From the NCBI GenBank assembly GCA_026261815.1, contig JAMPIT010000230.1, positions 2,861,501 to 2,925,500 of the forward strand: a DNA stretch of 64,000 nucleotides. Direction: 5' to 3'. The stretch's first letter is position 1; every line of letters begins with the position of its first letter. Shown here piece by piece: positions 39,011 through 50,574 of the stretch. The translations under genes were made by a program, and so were the position numbers. Below the pieces are notes generated by a model. It did no database searches. It worked only from the letters and a program-made list of their open reading frames with translations, and was not told the origin of the DNA. The DNA is from Monarcha castaneiventris obscurior (lineage: Eukaryota; Chordata; Aves; Passeriformes; Monarchidae).

Positions 39011-39352
39011 CCGCGCACCCCACGCGCGCTCCCCGCGCCGGCAGCGAGCGGGGCGGCGGCGGCAGGAGCGGGACCGTGCGCGGTTTTTACGGACCCCGCA
39101 TCCCGGGAGGCTGCGGAGCGGCAGGCAAGGGCCGGCGGAGGGGGCGCGGGGCTGCCGCGGGGGGCCGGAGGAGGAGGAGGAGGAAGAGGCGGCGGGGGGC
39201 CGCGGCATCGCGGGGCTGCGCGGGGCGGCGGGCGCGGGGGCGCGGCGGGAGGTGCCATGTGCGGGATGGGGAGGCGGGAGAAGAAAATTAGAAAAAAAAA
39301 AGAACAACAACGTGGAGGGGGAAGGGGAAGGGAGGTTTGTTGGGGTTTGGGG

Positions 39353-39378
39353 TTTTGTTGTTGTTGTTGTTGTTGTTT
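39353..39378 (+). repeat. (TTG)n microsatellite
   Basis: About eight TTG units followed by TTTTGGGGTTTTC and an A-run of about 14 at 39401. It lies near the upstream edge of the CpG island. Confidence 0.95.
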
Positions 39379-39601
39379 TGGGGTTTTCTTTTAATAATTA
39401 AAAAAAAAAAAAAACCTGAACCGCGTCCAAAATGGCTTCTAAAAAAAGGGAGAAGCCAGCGCGGAGCCAGCGGGGAAACCCGGATGTTGGATACAAAGGG
39501 GCTGGAGGGGGCGGTGCGGCGCGGGGGTTCCGCGGGCGCTGAGTGGGGAGCGGCGCTGCCCGTCACGGCCGCGCCCCGCGGGGAGCCCCGGGGGGAGCGC
39601 T

Positions 39602-40870
39602 GGGGGCGGGGGGAGAAGGGGCAGGGTTAGGGGCAAGGGGTGTGCAGGGTGTGTGTGGATATAGGCAGGGTTAGGGGCAGGGGGCTGCGGAGGGGGTGTG
39701 TGGATATGGGCAGGGGGCTGCGGAGGACAGATTTAGGGGCAGGGGGTGCAGAGGGTGTGTGTGGATAGGGGCAGGGGGCTGCAGAGGACAGGTTTAGGGG
39801 CAGTGGGTGCAGAGGGTGCGTGTGGATAGGGGCAGGAGTCTGCAGGGGGAAGATTTGGGAGAAGATTCAGAGTCTGAGGCTGGAGAGAGAGGTTTGGGGG
39901 AAAGTGTGCGGAGGGTGTGTGCAAATAGGGGCAAGTTTCGGAACAGAGGGCTGCAGTGGGGGGGATGTTTAGGGGCAGAAGGTGGCTGAGGATGTGTGTG
40001 CCTAGGGGCAGGGGATTGTGGGGTGGAGGTTTAGGGGCAGGGGATTGGAGTGGAGATTTGGGGCCAGAAAGTGGCAGAGGGTGTGTGTGGATAGGGACAG
40101 GTTTAGGGGCAGGGGGTGGCAGGAGGAGGCTCTGGGGCAGGGGCTGAGGGAAGTGCAAATAGGGCACAGAATGGTGGAGAAGGCTGGCGGGAGAAATTTA
40201 GGGGCAGAAGGCTTTGCGGGGGGAAGATTTAGAGGCAGGGCAAGGCGAAGGATATGCGTGGATAGGGGCAGGTTTAGGTATGGGGATGCAGGGGGAAGGT
40301 TTAGGAGAAGGGGGGAGGTTTAGGGACAGAACACGGCAGAGGGTGTGTGTGGATAGAAGCAGGTTTTGGGGCAAGGGGCTGCAGGGAGGAGGTTGAGGAG
40401 AAGTGGGGAGATTAGGGGCAGGGAGGAGAGGAAGGGAGGTTTAGGGGTAGGGGGGCAGTTTTAGGGGCAGTGGCTGTAGAGGAAGGTTTAGGGGAAGAGG
40501 ATGGTGGAAGGTGTGTTTGAATAGGGACAGGTTTAGGGGCAGGGATGGCTTAGGGGTTTAGGGACAGGGGTTGTGGGAAGTGCAAATAGGGGCAGGGGGT
40601 GGTGGAGGGGGGCAGGGGGGCGAGATTTAGAGGAGGGGACAGGGGCAGGGGGTGGTAGAGGATGTGTTTGGATAGGGACAGGGGACTGTGAGGGGGAGAT
40701 TTGGGGGCAGGAGGGTGCAGGGGGGCAGGTTTAGGGCCAGGAGGTGGGAGGGCAGAAGGTTTAGGGCCAGGGACCGGCCGGGGGGTGTAGGAGCAGGGAG
40801 TGGGAGGAGTGCGAACAGGGGTTAGCAGAGGGGGCTGGCGGGGGAGGTTTTAAGGGCAGGGGGTGGCTGG
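39602..40870 (+). repeat. G-rich minisatellite, about 61-bp period, degenerate
   Basis: The block TTTAGGGGCAGGGGGTGCAG, then AGGGTGTGTGTGGATAGGGG and CAGGGGGCTGCAGAGGACAG recurs at 39.67, 39.73 and 39.79 kb at 61-62-base spacing. It continues to about 40.87 kb in increasingly scrambled copies. The plus strand is G-rich and almost C-free. The first 39 bases (39602-39640) contain six G-runs of three or more with loops of 1-4 bases, a canonical G-quadruplex pattern. Frames through it on both strands are repeat artefacts. It lies immediately upstream of the CpG promoter. Confidence 0.93.
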
Positions 40871-40879
40871 GGGGGATTG

Positions 40880-42585
40880 GGGTCAGGGAATGGGGCCTCC
40901 ATTCCCATGGAGGAAGGGCTGTGGATGGGGTGGAGGGAGGGGTAGCTATAGGGCAAAGCCACCTCAGTATCTTGGAGAAATCCTCTGGCCCCTTGCCTTC
41001 CCAGAGGAGACGGCAGCACAGCCCCCACCGTGCAAGGAATAAACCGAATTTCCTTGCAGAAAAACCAGTCCTCCTCTTCCAGGCAATGGGAATGTGTGCT
41101 GCCTGCTTGTGTCCTGGAGCTCCCTGCACCCACAACAGCCCCTTGACCCCAAAATCCAGCAGCAGCAATGGCTCAGTGACAGTGTCCAGGGTCCCCAGGG
41201 CTGAAGGGGCACCTCAGCAGAATCAATTTTTAAACCATCTCAGGGTTAATAAGGTTTTCTTCATTGCCAGGATTACAGGAATTGAACGCTCTCCAGAATT
41301 TATTTTAACTAAACAATATGGCAATAGGGAGCAGCAAAGGAATCTTGAGGGGAAGAAAGAGAAAGGGGGAGATGCTGAAGTTGGGTCATTCTCAAGACTT
41401 TGGGTCTGCAAGGTCACCTGACTCATCGGAGAAAGGGCTGTGGCATGGATGGATGCTGTGCACAGCAGTGAATCGCAGGTCAGCTCCCTCGAAGTTGTCC
41501 GATGGGGACTGAGGTTGAAAATGTTCCTAAACTCATTTTCTTTTTCCTCTGGAGGGAGATAAGAGTAAACATGAATCATTCTTCTAAAAGTTTGAGAAGC
41601 ATTTTGTTCCAAGAAGAAATATGTAATTTTTTTTTTTTCCCCCTTCTTACAGTAACAAGTTCACAGAAAACTTCAGGAGGCTTTTACAAAGGCTTGTAAC
41701 CACTTTGAAGCTGGAAACTGTTTTTATATATGTACAGCACTTGCGTAACAAGGTCTTGACAGTGAATGGGATTCCTGGGTGCAGTTGCAATAAAGTGATT
41801 AATAGTATCATTCATGGTATCATACCTCACTCATAGGTTTCCTGTAAGTTAAGAGGAATACATTGGCAGGAACACTGTGGTTGTGACTTTAAACACGATA
41901 CTCTTGGGGGAAAAGTTACAGCTAACACATGCGCTGAAGGGCAGTGCAATTAGTAAAGCTACGTAAAGGGCTAAAGAAAACAGTTTTTGGAGCAAAAAGT
42001 GTGGAAGAACAAGCCCACAAAGATCTAGTTATGAGCTAGTTCCGTGGCACAGAGAAAGCTAGGTGGATATTGCCACACAGCTGGTGAAACCAAGGACAGA
42101 AAACAAGATGTGTCTGTCAAAGGGATGGGTCAGGGGTGATCACTATTCGGAAACACACAAGTAGGGTGTGGGTTTGTTTGGATTTTTAGGTTTTTGGGTT
42201 TTTTTGATCTGGATACAGGGAGGACTGATTTTGTCACAAAAATATTTGCCACTTGCTTGTAGCACAAATCACTGAGAAGGCCAGGCAAGATGCAAAAGGG
42301 AGTGCAGAGCACTTGTCAAAGCAGAAGTAAATGTCCTGGCTGTGCGCTGCAGCAGCTCAGGATGCATTTGGAGCCTCAAGAGAAGTGACAAATAATGGGT
42401 CAATATTTCCTATAAAGCTGCTTATTTCATTTGAAAGCAAATAATGGGTCAATATTTCTGCTTATTTCGTTGGGGGAATAAGTTGTTAAACAGCTACCAC
42501 GTGGCTGGAGAAATGTGATGGCGGGGTGATAAAACACGACCTAATGTTTCACTGCACCAGCATCCCCATGATTAGCTCAAACGAG
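40880..42585. other. Upstream flank, no recognised gene
   Basis: Mixed-composition sequence with short frames on both strands. It contains a T-run at 41627 and a 49-bp-spaced duplication at 42389-42468. No transposon or coding exon recognised. Confidence 0.5.
42389..42468 (+). repeat. Imperfect tandem duplication, 49-bp spacing
   Basis: CAAATAATGGGTCAATATTTC occurs identically at 42389-42409 and 42438-42458. In both copies CTGCTTATTTC follows, directly in the second and after an 8-9-base insertion in the first, so the ancestral unit is longer than the identical part. Confidence 0.9.
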
Positions 42586-42589
42586 ACAT

Positions 42590-43110
42590 TTAGCTCGCTC
42601 CGAGAAAACAGCAGCCCTCGGGAGCAGGCGGGGTGAGTAACACAGGATCGCTTGGGCTGCGTCCGTGCCCAGCCTCCGAGCGCTCCCTGCTCCTATTTTT
42701 AATCGCAGCGCTATGCAAAGCCCCGTTTCCCAGCACCTGCATCGGCGCTGCGCAGGCAGGGCTCGGAGCGCGTTTATCACTCGGCTGTCATCGCTTTTGA
42801 GGAAACGGGCCCGGGGAGTTTCGGATGTTGTCCCAAAGCCACCCGGTGCCACGGGCACAGCGTGGCCTCTGCACCGGGGCAGCTCCTGCTGCGGGGCACA
42901 GGCAAACCCACCCACAAACCCACCCACAAACCCACCCACAAACCCACCCACCAGAGCTGGAGCCCGGGGGGTTTCTGCCCTGAAGCGACGCCCTGAACTT
43001 CCCTTTATTAAATTGCCTCCCGTCTCGTTTACATTGTTTCACAGGGAGGTGTTTTGCCCGCCCGAAAAGCTGAAATGTTTCCTCTGCTTTGCAACGCGAG
43101 AGCGCAGGAG
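42590..43110. promoter_or_regulatory. Second, smaller CpG-rich cluster about 4.2 kb upstream of exon 1
   Basis: The density of CpG rises sharply compared with both flanks (examples: CTCGCTCCGAG, CATCGGCGCTGCGC, GAGCGCGTTTATCACTCG, GCGACGCC, ACGCGAGAGCGC). At 42631 the sequence GGGGTGAGTAAC fits a splice donor on the plus strand (GT at 42633). An alternative promoter, enhancer, or the start of a divergent non-coding transcript are all possible. I cannot decide between them from sequence. Confidence 0.5.
42903..42950 (+). repeat. 12-bp tandem repeat, four perfect copies
   Basis: CAAACCCACCCA repeated four times without a mismatch (42903-42950), inside the smaller CpG cluster. It gives a short NPPT repeat in one plus frame, not a protein. 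Confidence 0.97.
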
Positions 43111-46100
43111 TGAGTATTGTCGCTGGAGATAATGTTACAGCTTTGGCAAGATGACACTTAAAAACTTCATCAGCCTTCCAAGAATTTCGGAAATAGCGAT
43201 GAATAAAGGCAGAAAGTGCTAAGAGCAGGCAGTGCTTGCAAGAAGTGCCCTCACCAGCAGCGCTTTCAAGAGCTGTTTTCTGTTTTCACTTATCATTAGA
43301 GCTGCACGGCTCAGACCGCTTTTAAATAATTATACTTAACAGTTTAAAAACCCTCCTGTGCTAAAATAAATTTTAGCTAAGATAGTTTATGCTTTGCAGC
43401 CTCACATGACACTCGATCTTTCTCGTGTGACGCTTGTAACAAGTCAAATTCATGTATTTTGATACTGCGCACGTGATTAAGATACTTGGATCACTTAAGC
43501 CTGCACAAAACTGCAGTGCTCGCATGTCATTTATCTTAAAATCCTATTGTAGCGCTCGTGAAGTGTAATTTCTTCAGTGAATGGGAATTTATACTGGCAG
43601 AGGTGTTATAAAACATGGAAAATACTGGGAGGAGAGGGCCCAACATTTTCTTTATCTCTTCAAGTGTTCACTAACGGGGATTTATTTTTCAGCCCGGCAC
43701 AGGTTGCAGAGCTCTGGTGCAATTAAAGGGACCTGTTTCAGACTTCTTAAGCAAAACTCCCATTATTTGCCACAGGTGGGAACTGTGTGCCACGGCCTCG
43801 AGGCAGCAAACTGGTTCACAGGCTTCACTTTCCATGTTGGTCCCTAAAGCTACTTGCAGAAAATCACCTAAAGAAACTCCTGGGATCCCAGCCTCTGCCT
43901 CCCCGTTTCAAAATGCATGGGTAAGAAAAACCAATTTATATTCATAACCTTGAGTAAATAAATTGTCACTTTAACTACACATTTTATTGTAATTAAGCAC
44001 TTCCCGGTAATAACCAACCCACACTATGGAGCTGTTTCTTAATATAACGATAAGGCAGGTTCTCAGCTGAGAGCAGAATTAGGAAGCTTTTAAAAGCACA
44101 GACCAGTTGATACAGCAGGGTGATGTTGCACAGTTCTCAACAAGTGGAGAAAAGGTGGTTTTGTGGAAGAGCTTTGTCCTTATTTTCGAGAAGTGCTGTT
44201 GCTGTGTGGTCAGCAAAATCAAATCTCACCTGCGGAATTTCCCAGCAGGATTTTTACCCAGTATTAGCTTGAGTCTGCTCCCAGTGGATTTGCCTAACTC
44301 CAAAGGGAGCACGACTGAGGCAGATTTAGACCTTCCCCAGCTTTCTAAGGACTCGCTGCTGTCACCTCTCCATAATGTGGCTACAATTAACTTTGCTGGA
44401 ATTTCTATATTTGAAGCAGCTTGAAATTAGAGCCTGAACTTCCAGACGTGGATGCAGATAGTCTTTGCTACTGTCTGTATGAGCCCCTGGGCTTCACACT
44501 AAAAAAGCCCACCCTTGTTGACAAATTTGCCCTTTGCAGTCTGGCTTCATTGCGGCTGAGTAAAAATAGCAAGTGATACAGCAGACAGAATGGGCCCTAA
44601 ACTATATTTTTTGATAGCTTTTCTTAGCTCCAGACTAAAGAGCAAGGCATCAGATGTTGACAAATTAGCAGGGAATATACGGCGCAAAGGGATTTGTTAC
44701 TGAAATGCCCACAATCCGGCAGTTTTGCCGTCCCCCAGAATTTGAACTTTTCCCTTGGTTTTCGGTTGTATTTTGATTAGAGTGTAAATACCAGCCGCTG
44801 GTACATGTCAGCTGGCATCGGAGCCATGTGCCAAAGCTTTGTTCAGGTTGGAGCTTTAGTGTCATTTTACTCATCCATGGATTTTGTTAGGACTTCTGGG
44901 GCATAGCTCATTATTTTTACCACTGTAACCAGCAGTCGTTGTATAATTATTCCTCTTTAAATCCAGGAGAGCTTGTCTGGCCTTTTGGGTGGGGAACTTA
45001 ATTGCAAAAAGGCTCTGGAGGACGGTCGATGCTGGATAGTAACTGTACCATTGGTGTGTTACCTGCCCCCAAAAAGGAGAATCCAGGCTCTAATCCATAC
45101 CCCCAAGCCATGCCAGCTTGCTGAGTACCAAAGCACGCCCACACTCGAGTTGGAGACTTCTGTGCTAAGACAAGGAGGATTATGGACACCACGTGACTAA
45201 TTCTGCAATCACGGTATGCGTTTAATTGGTGAAGGACTGCATTTTCTATCCTTTTTTAACCCAGGTCACAGCGCCAAAGGATGTTTGAGGTTCCTTTCAG
45301 GTATTTTCTTCATTGAGATGCACTGTGCTTAAGGCTACTCTTGTTGCCAGCTTTGTCTTATGCCCCCAAGCACTACTGTGCCTTTTAGTATTGAGAAACC
45401 AGCATTCAAATTCCCCTGAAACACCAGGCTGTGCTGCTTTCACAGGGGGCCTTCCCTCAGCCTCAGGTACAAAAGCTCTGGCTGCTCCAAAGCCAGTGAC
45501 CAGGAGTCAGGAAAAGCACAGTTTAGATATATATATATAAAAAGCAGACTACAATCCCAAACTTTAGACTTGTCCTGCTTTTAAGCTGTCTGCCTCAGAT
45601 GCCCTGTAAAATACAAATAACAGAACCGATGATGTTTAGCTCATAAAAAAGTGAATATTTCTAACTTCCAAGAGTGTGTGTTGCAGCCAGTTGAAGTCAA
45701 TGCAGCTCAAATTCAGTGGAAGGAAGAGATTTCTACCAGCTGATGGTACGTGACCATTCAAACAGTTCACCAAGTGCCACGGCAGCAAAATTCCTTCTGT
45801 TTAAGACTGCCTGGTTGCCTGGCAGGAAAATGTGTTCCCAAATTAGTGTAGTAACACTGGAATTGCTTCCTGGTGACAGCCCTGTTGACTGACAGCTTCC
45901 AGTAATGGCAATCTATGAATCTCTGGCTCCGTGGCCATAAAGCATTCTGTCCTCCTTCCATTAAAAGCTGAAGGTAAATAAATACAGGTCCCATCAGCAG
46001 ATCATTTTGCTTGCATTCTTGCTGTCTACAAAGCCTCTGCATGAGATGGACAAGGAAAGGCTAAAGAAAATGTCCCCATCGTTTGGCATAAGGCCAGCCA

Positions 46101-47285
46101 AGGTGTGACACTGCAGACGTGGGGCTCAGGAGCTGCTGAGCTGCCCTGGTCGTTCCACTTTGCTGTGCACAGCAGCCCACGTTGCTGACACTGTCTGGGG
46201 GAAGGGCGAGGTGTGAAACCTGCTCTGAGCTTGAAGTGTGTTTGGGCCAGGTCAGGGCAGCCTGAAGTGCTGCGTGCCTTTGGGTGGCTGCCAGCAGAGC
46301 CTCTGGGGTTTTGCAACACCTGAAAAAGAGCCTGGGAATACAACAGCCCTTGAATCTGCAGAGTGAAGAGAGCCCTTACTCTGCCCCCCAACCTTTTCTG
46401 CTTAAGTTACCATCCCCTGTAAAAGAGGACGGGAATTATTTACCCACATTGTGCTCAGGTGTTGATGTTTTACCTGGAAATGCAATGCAGGTCTCTTAAA
46501 GCACATATGGTGGCTACAGCAGCCTAGAGCCAAAGCCTGTCATCTCTTCTGCTCCCTCGCCTTCCTCTCTCCCCAGGTGTTTAGTTGGCAGAAGAACATC
46601 TTTCAAATTCCAGTATTTTATTTAAAAAGCTCAACTCGGGGATTTTAAACTGGTTGCAATTAAGATTTAACAACGGGAAAGTTCTTGCAGAGGTGCCATG
46701 TCCCTTTGAAATGGCTTTGCTGAAGAAAATCATCCCTATCCATCCTGCAGCCAGCTGGACTGCACTGCAGGGTTAACTTTCACTGTTACCTGTGGCCTTG
46801 TGCCTCCTGACACACTCAAGGCATGTGTGGAAGGACCAATAAAATATGTCCTGGAGTGTTTGGTGTATTTTTAGAGTTTGTCCCAGATTATTGGCCTTTG
46901 TCCCAGATTTCAGTGGTTAGGGTATAAGAATGCCCGGTGGGGCTGAGTGCTTCCTGCCTTGCTCTCAGGAAGGCTTTAATCAGGAAAAATACCCTCTCAG
47001 AGAAGGCAAATAATTAAGTTTTTGTGGCAAATCCTCTATTGCCATTAGCAGGAGATGATAAACACTCAAGACCACAGTATAAATAGAGCAAGGCAGATGC
47101 ACTAAGATTTAAAGTGCAACATTATTGTGTTACATGGTATTGAGTAATGAATTGGACATCATAATGGACATTCCTTTTTTCTTTACTGGGACCAGAGCTT
47201 GTTTTTACACTGTAAATTGTCTGTCTTGTGGGGAAATGCTGGTGCAACCCTCCTGAGGGAAGCTCATCCCACCTGCTGGCAGTGT
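43111..47285. other. Upstream intergenic stretch, no recognised gene
   Basis: The first 450 bases right of the CpG cluster hold an E-box CACGTG (43470-43475) and an NKX2-type CACTTAA (43492-43498) in AT-rich surroundings. The rest is unique-looking DNA with short unsupported frames and a short (TA)n at 45528-45539. Confidence 0.5.
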
Positions 47286-47294
47286 GCAAGCAGG

Positions 47295-47640
47295 CAGCTA
47301 AGGATGGAAGGGACCTTCACGTATCATCCCATCCATCCTCCTCCTCTTGGCAGTGGTTAATTGACCTATGGCAGTCCTGGGAAATGCTCATCCAACCCCC
47401 TCCTGCAGTGCTCCAGCCTCCCAAGGCATTACGAGTTTTGCGTGCAGAACTTTTTTCCTCCTGTGTAACCTCAGCCTTTCCTGGTGCAGTTTGGTCCTTA
47501 CTGAGCACATGGGGAACAATTCCTCCTTTTCTCTCTTCTTCAGCTTTGTCACGTGGGAAGATGGTCTCTCTTCATCCTGCCAAAGCAATCCAACTCTTTT
47601 GTCCCTTCCTTGTATTTCTGGTTGTGCAGCATGACCTTCA
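47295..47640 (-). mobile_element. Old, degenerate CR1-type LINE fragment
   Basis: GGATGGAAGGGACCTTCACG then TATCATCCCATCCATCC matches the antisense CR1 3' region. Further right, AACTTTTTTCCTCCTGTGTAACCTCAGCC followed by CTGGTGCAGTTTGGTCC tracks the CR1 segment that encodes the RT C-terminus (FFL..RL...) in antisense. Many substitutions and indels break the frame, so it is clearly older than the copies at 16.1, 20.5 and 22.4 kb. Confidence 0.6.
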
Positions 47641-47644
47641 CTCC

Positions 47645-50570
47645 ACCCCTGGGCTGCTTAGCCATATCTCAGGGGCTAAATTCCCTTGCTGAAAGTCCTG
47701 GACTCCCCATGCCAACATATCTGCCATCAACTTCTCAGCTCTGGGGGATTTCTTTGGATTCGACCCTCTCAGTTACATTGCAGGTCATTGGGATGCTGAA
47801 GAGCTCCCTGATGGAAACATCCAAGCAATTTCTTGCTTTCGTGTGCTTCCACTTCGGTCTTGCCTCTTCACCTGCCTACCAGCTGCTTCTTGCCAAGCTG
47901 CCTTAGTGCACTTTCTGCATAGGACATTCCATGTGTCATAACAAATACAAAGTATAAAAATTATTCTGCGAAGGTTCCAGTCACTGGCCCACCAGTTCTG
48001 TAGGGACGTGAGAGTGACACTTTGCCAGTACAGATGCAGATAAAGTCCTGCTGCACCCAGTCGTGCCTGTGAGAACTTGCTTCCTTTACCAGTGCTCCCC
48101 AGTATTCAGCTCTTGGACATTTTGGCACATTATCAGTGATAAATGTATTCACAAGTGAGAGCAGACAGCTCTGCAGGTTCTGATGCCAGGGTATTATGGG
48201 TTCTTGGCATCAGCAGTGCCTCTCTGTGGATTTCAGACGAATGAAACAGAAATATTTTTATAGCCAGCCTCAAGTTTTTATCTATTTGTAGGTGTCTTGG
48301 TGCTCCCTAAATAGGGATTAGGTCCTTTGGAAGGAAGACTGCATTTTATGTCTTGACTTTCCCGGCCCTTTATGCACCCAAGCCTCTCTTGCTCCCAAAG
48401 GCCACTGATCTTGCCCTTTATTTTTGCCACTCATTTGTGGTGACAAGCAGGTACTGGCAGCTGGGAAATTATCAATAATACAAGAAGCAAACAATCTGTT
48501 TTCTATTTCTTGTGGCCTATCCATGCTGTGGGATGGTGCACAGACACTTAATTATTCACCTACATTAGTTCAAATGCTTGCAAGTGGCTACTAATATCAG
48601 GTGTGAAAAGAATTCAATAACAGTGGAGGGAGAAGGAAGATTTTTTAAAAAACCAAGCGTAGCATGAGACAAGGATGAGAAGGGTGAAGGACATATGGCA
48701 GAGGTACGGGCTGGGCTTGAGCTTCCAGCTCAAGTTTCTGCAGAATTTCTGATAGGCTTTTCTTTACTTATCTCTTAAGTCCAGATCAGAATGGGAACAA
48801 CGGCCTTTATCCACAGAAGTAATTAAAATGTTGCCCTCCCTGGCAGGGGAGTTAAAATCAATTTCTCAAACGCAAGATCAAGAGCAGTTGGCCAGGCTTC
48901 TGCCAAGTGGAAAAAGATCCAGGACTGTGATGCTTGGGAGTAGAGCCGAAACCCAGTGCTGTGAGAATCCTGCAGTTCTCCTGGGATGCCTGCTCTGAGG
49001 GGCACGCACTGCAGAAGACATGGGACTGTTGCTGAGAGGTTTGATGCTGGTCAAGCACCAAAATCCAGGACCTTCCTAGAAAAAGTGTCCAGCAAAGAAC
49101 AGCTCTTCTAGGGGCCAAGGCAGCCTCCCTGGACAGCGGTGATCTCAGCAAGTGTAGCCATTTCTCACCTACAAGTGATTTCAGCGCTTGTGATTCAGCT
49201 CTTTGTGAAATCACCCGAGGCAAACTCGGGGACAGAGAGACAGGAGTCAATGTTTGGCAGTTCCACAGAGGTAGATATTATTGTCCAGCAGCCCCTGTGA
49301 AGAGAAGACCAGGAACATCAGCACCCTTATTCAGGGCACATCCAGAGCCCTTTTTATGGGAAAAGCAGGGGGTGGGGTAGACACCAATTTACCAACTGGA
49401 TACAAAGTATTACCATACAGAAACAAGGCATGCTGGGGGTGGTTCAGTCTCTCACCGTAACCTAGAGAGAAGTTTCTTATCTCTGAGTCCTTTTGCCCTG
49501 GAGGATCTCTCTTCCAAAGGAGGGCAGAGGACTCCTGAGTCAAAGGCTCACAGGCCTCCACATGAGACAACTCCTCCATCCCACTTGGCAATGGTCTTGG
49601 CTCAAGGACAATTTCCACACCTCAGGAAACATATGGCTAAGCTGGGAAAAGCCCAGAGAGGTGCATAAAGAGTGGCTGGAGGTGTAGAAAACTTGCCCTT
49701 GAGGTAAAGCTGGGAGAGAGAAGTGTGTGGTTTGAAGAGGGGACTGAGCTGAGACAAGTTGCCAAATATGTGCAAGGCTGATGCAAAAGGAGGGGCATAA
49801 TGTGTCCTTGTACCTTCTGCAAGTGGGGTGAGTAATGGGCTTCAGCTCCAGCAGGAGCAACATAGGTAAAAGACTGGGAAAAAATTTCCGTTGCTTGGGA
49901 TAGTTTAGCTCGGGGATATTCCCACAGACCCTTGTGGAATTGGCACTGCAGGAAGTTGTTAGACAAAGCTCTTGCAGGGCTGGTTGGGGTGTTGATTGTA
50001 CTGGGAGCCTCTTAAAGGGATTTATCCAACTGGTTTTTTTTCCTATTTCTTCCAGTTGCCACTGAAATCGTTGGAATTCAGCTCTTCAGCGTTTGGGAAG
50101 ACCTGCCACAATAGCAATCCCCTGTTTGTAATCAAGAGGATTGCAAGAGCAATCAAATGCATATTGAGCTGATGTGCAGCTCCCAGGATTGTGGGGGGCA
50201 CAGAATCAAGCTGAGAAGGACGTGTGCCATAGCTGTAGAAGTTGGTTATTCTAAAGCATTGAAAATGCAGCTTTTCTTTCACAAGGAGACGCTGCACGTG
50301 AGGAATATCACAGGTTATATTTAGTGTTACAGAGGCACGAGGGAGATCTCATTAGAGCCCAGCGACAATGATCCGTTCTAAAGGGAACAGGAGCAATTTG
50401 TAAGCCCTCAAAAAATAGTGTGTCTCTGTTCTGCCCTGTCCTCACCGTCTGCTGCTGCTGCTCTAGGACACAGCTTTCCTGAGAGAAGGATCTGTGCCTG
50501 CCTGCTCAGTTAGCCCTGATACATCACGTTTTATTTGCTGGGGGACTTGAACAATGAGCAGCAAACACTC
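47645..50570. other. Intergenic stretch, no recognised gene
   Basis: Unique-looking sequence with several 60-130-codon frames on both strands, none with recognisable domains or paired splice sites. No transposon recognised. Confidence 0.5.
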
Positions 50571-50574
50571 CTGT

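Larger units (their letters stand above)
38390..39260 (-). other. Candidate 5' leader of the minus-strand transcript (start site not determined)
   Basis: This stretch lies upstream of the ATG at 38389. On the minus strand it begins just before the ATG with an A-run of 12 (complement of 38401-38412), then an A/T-rich section, then very GC-rich sequence with GGA-repeat tracts. The transcription start cannot be placed from sequence. If it is to the right of 39258, the leader would contain an upstream ATG opening a 247-codon low-complexity frame that closes at 38515, before the main ATG. The frame is mostly Gly, Arg, Pro and Ala and looks compositional. Confidence 0.4.
36750..39640. promoter_or_regulatory. 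CpG island promoter around the first exon
   Basis: The sequence changes from AT-rich to GC-rich with dense CpG dinucleotides between about 36.75 and 39.64 kb, with short AT-rich gaps near 37.14-37.30, 38.10-38.17 and 38.54-38.60 kb. The most CpG-dense stretches are 36.77-37.12, 37.30-37.97 and 38.87-39.25 kb. The signal-peptide exon lies inside it, so the island covers the promoter, the 5' leader and the first 1.6 kb of intron 1. I saw no TATA box at a credible distance, which fits a dispersed CpG-type promoter. Edges were judged by eye. Confidence 0.85.

Noticed and set aside
38426..39401. Frames of 217-294 codons on both strands across the leader region
   Set aside because: Low-complexity Pro/Ser/Gly/Arg sequence from CTC/GAG tracts and CpG-rich DNA. 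Up to six frames open over the same bases.
39733..40323. Minus frame of 144 codons and plus frames of 60-101 codons with repeated motifs
   Set aside because: Products of the 61-bp G-rich minisatellite.
47228..47906. Frames of 154 and 117 codons
   Set aside because: They run over a degenerate CR1 fragment and neighbouring unique DNA. The peptide shows no domain in that orientation.
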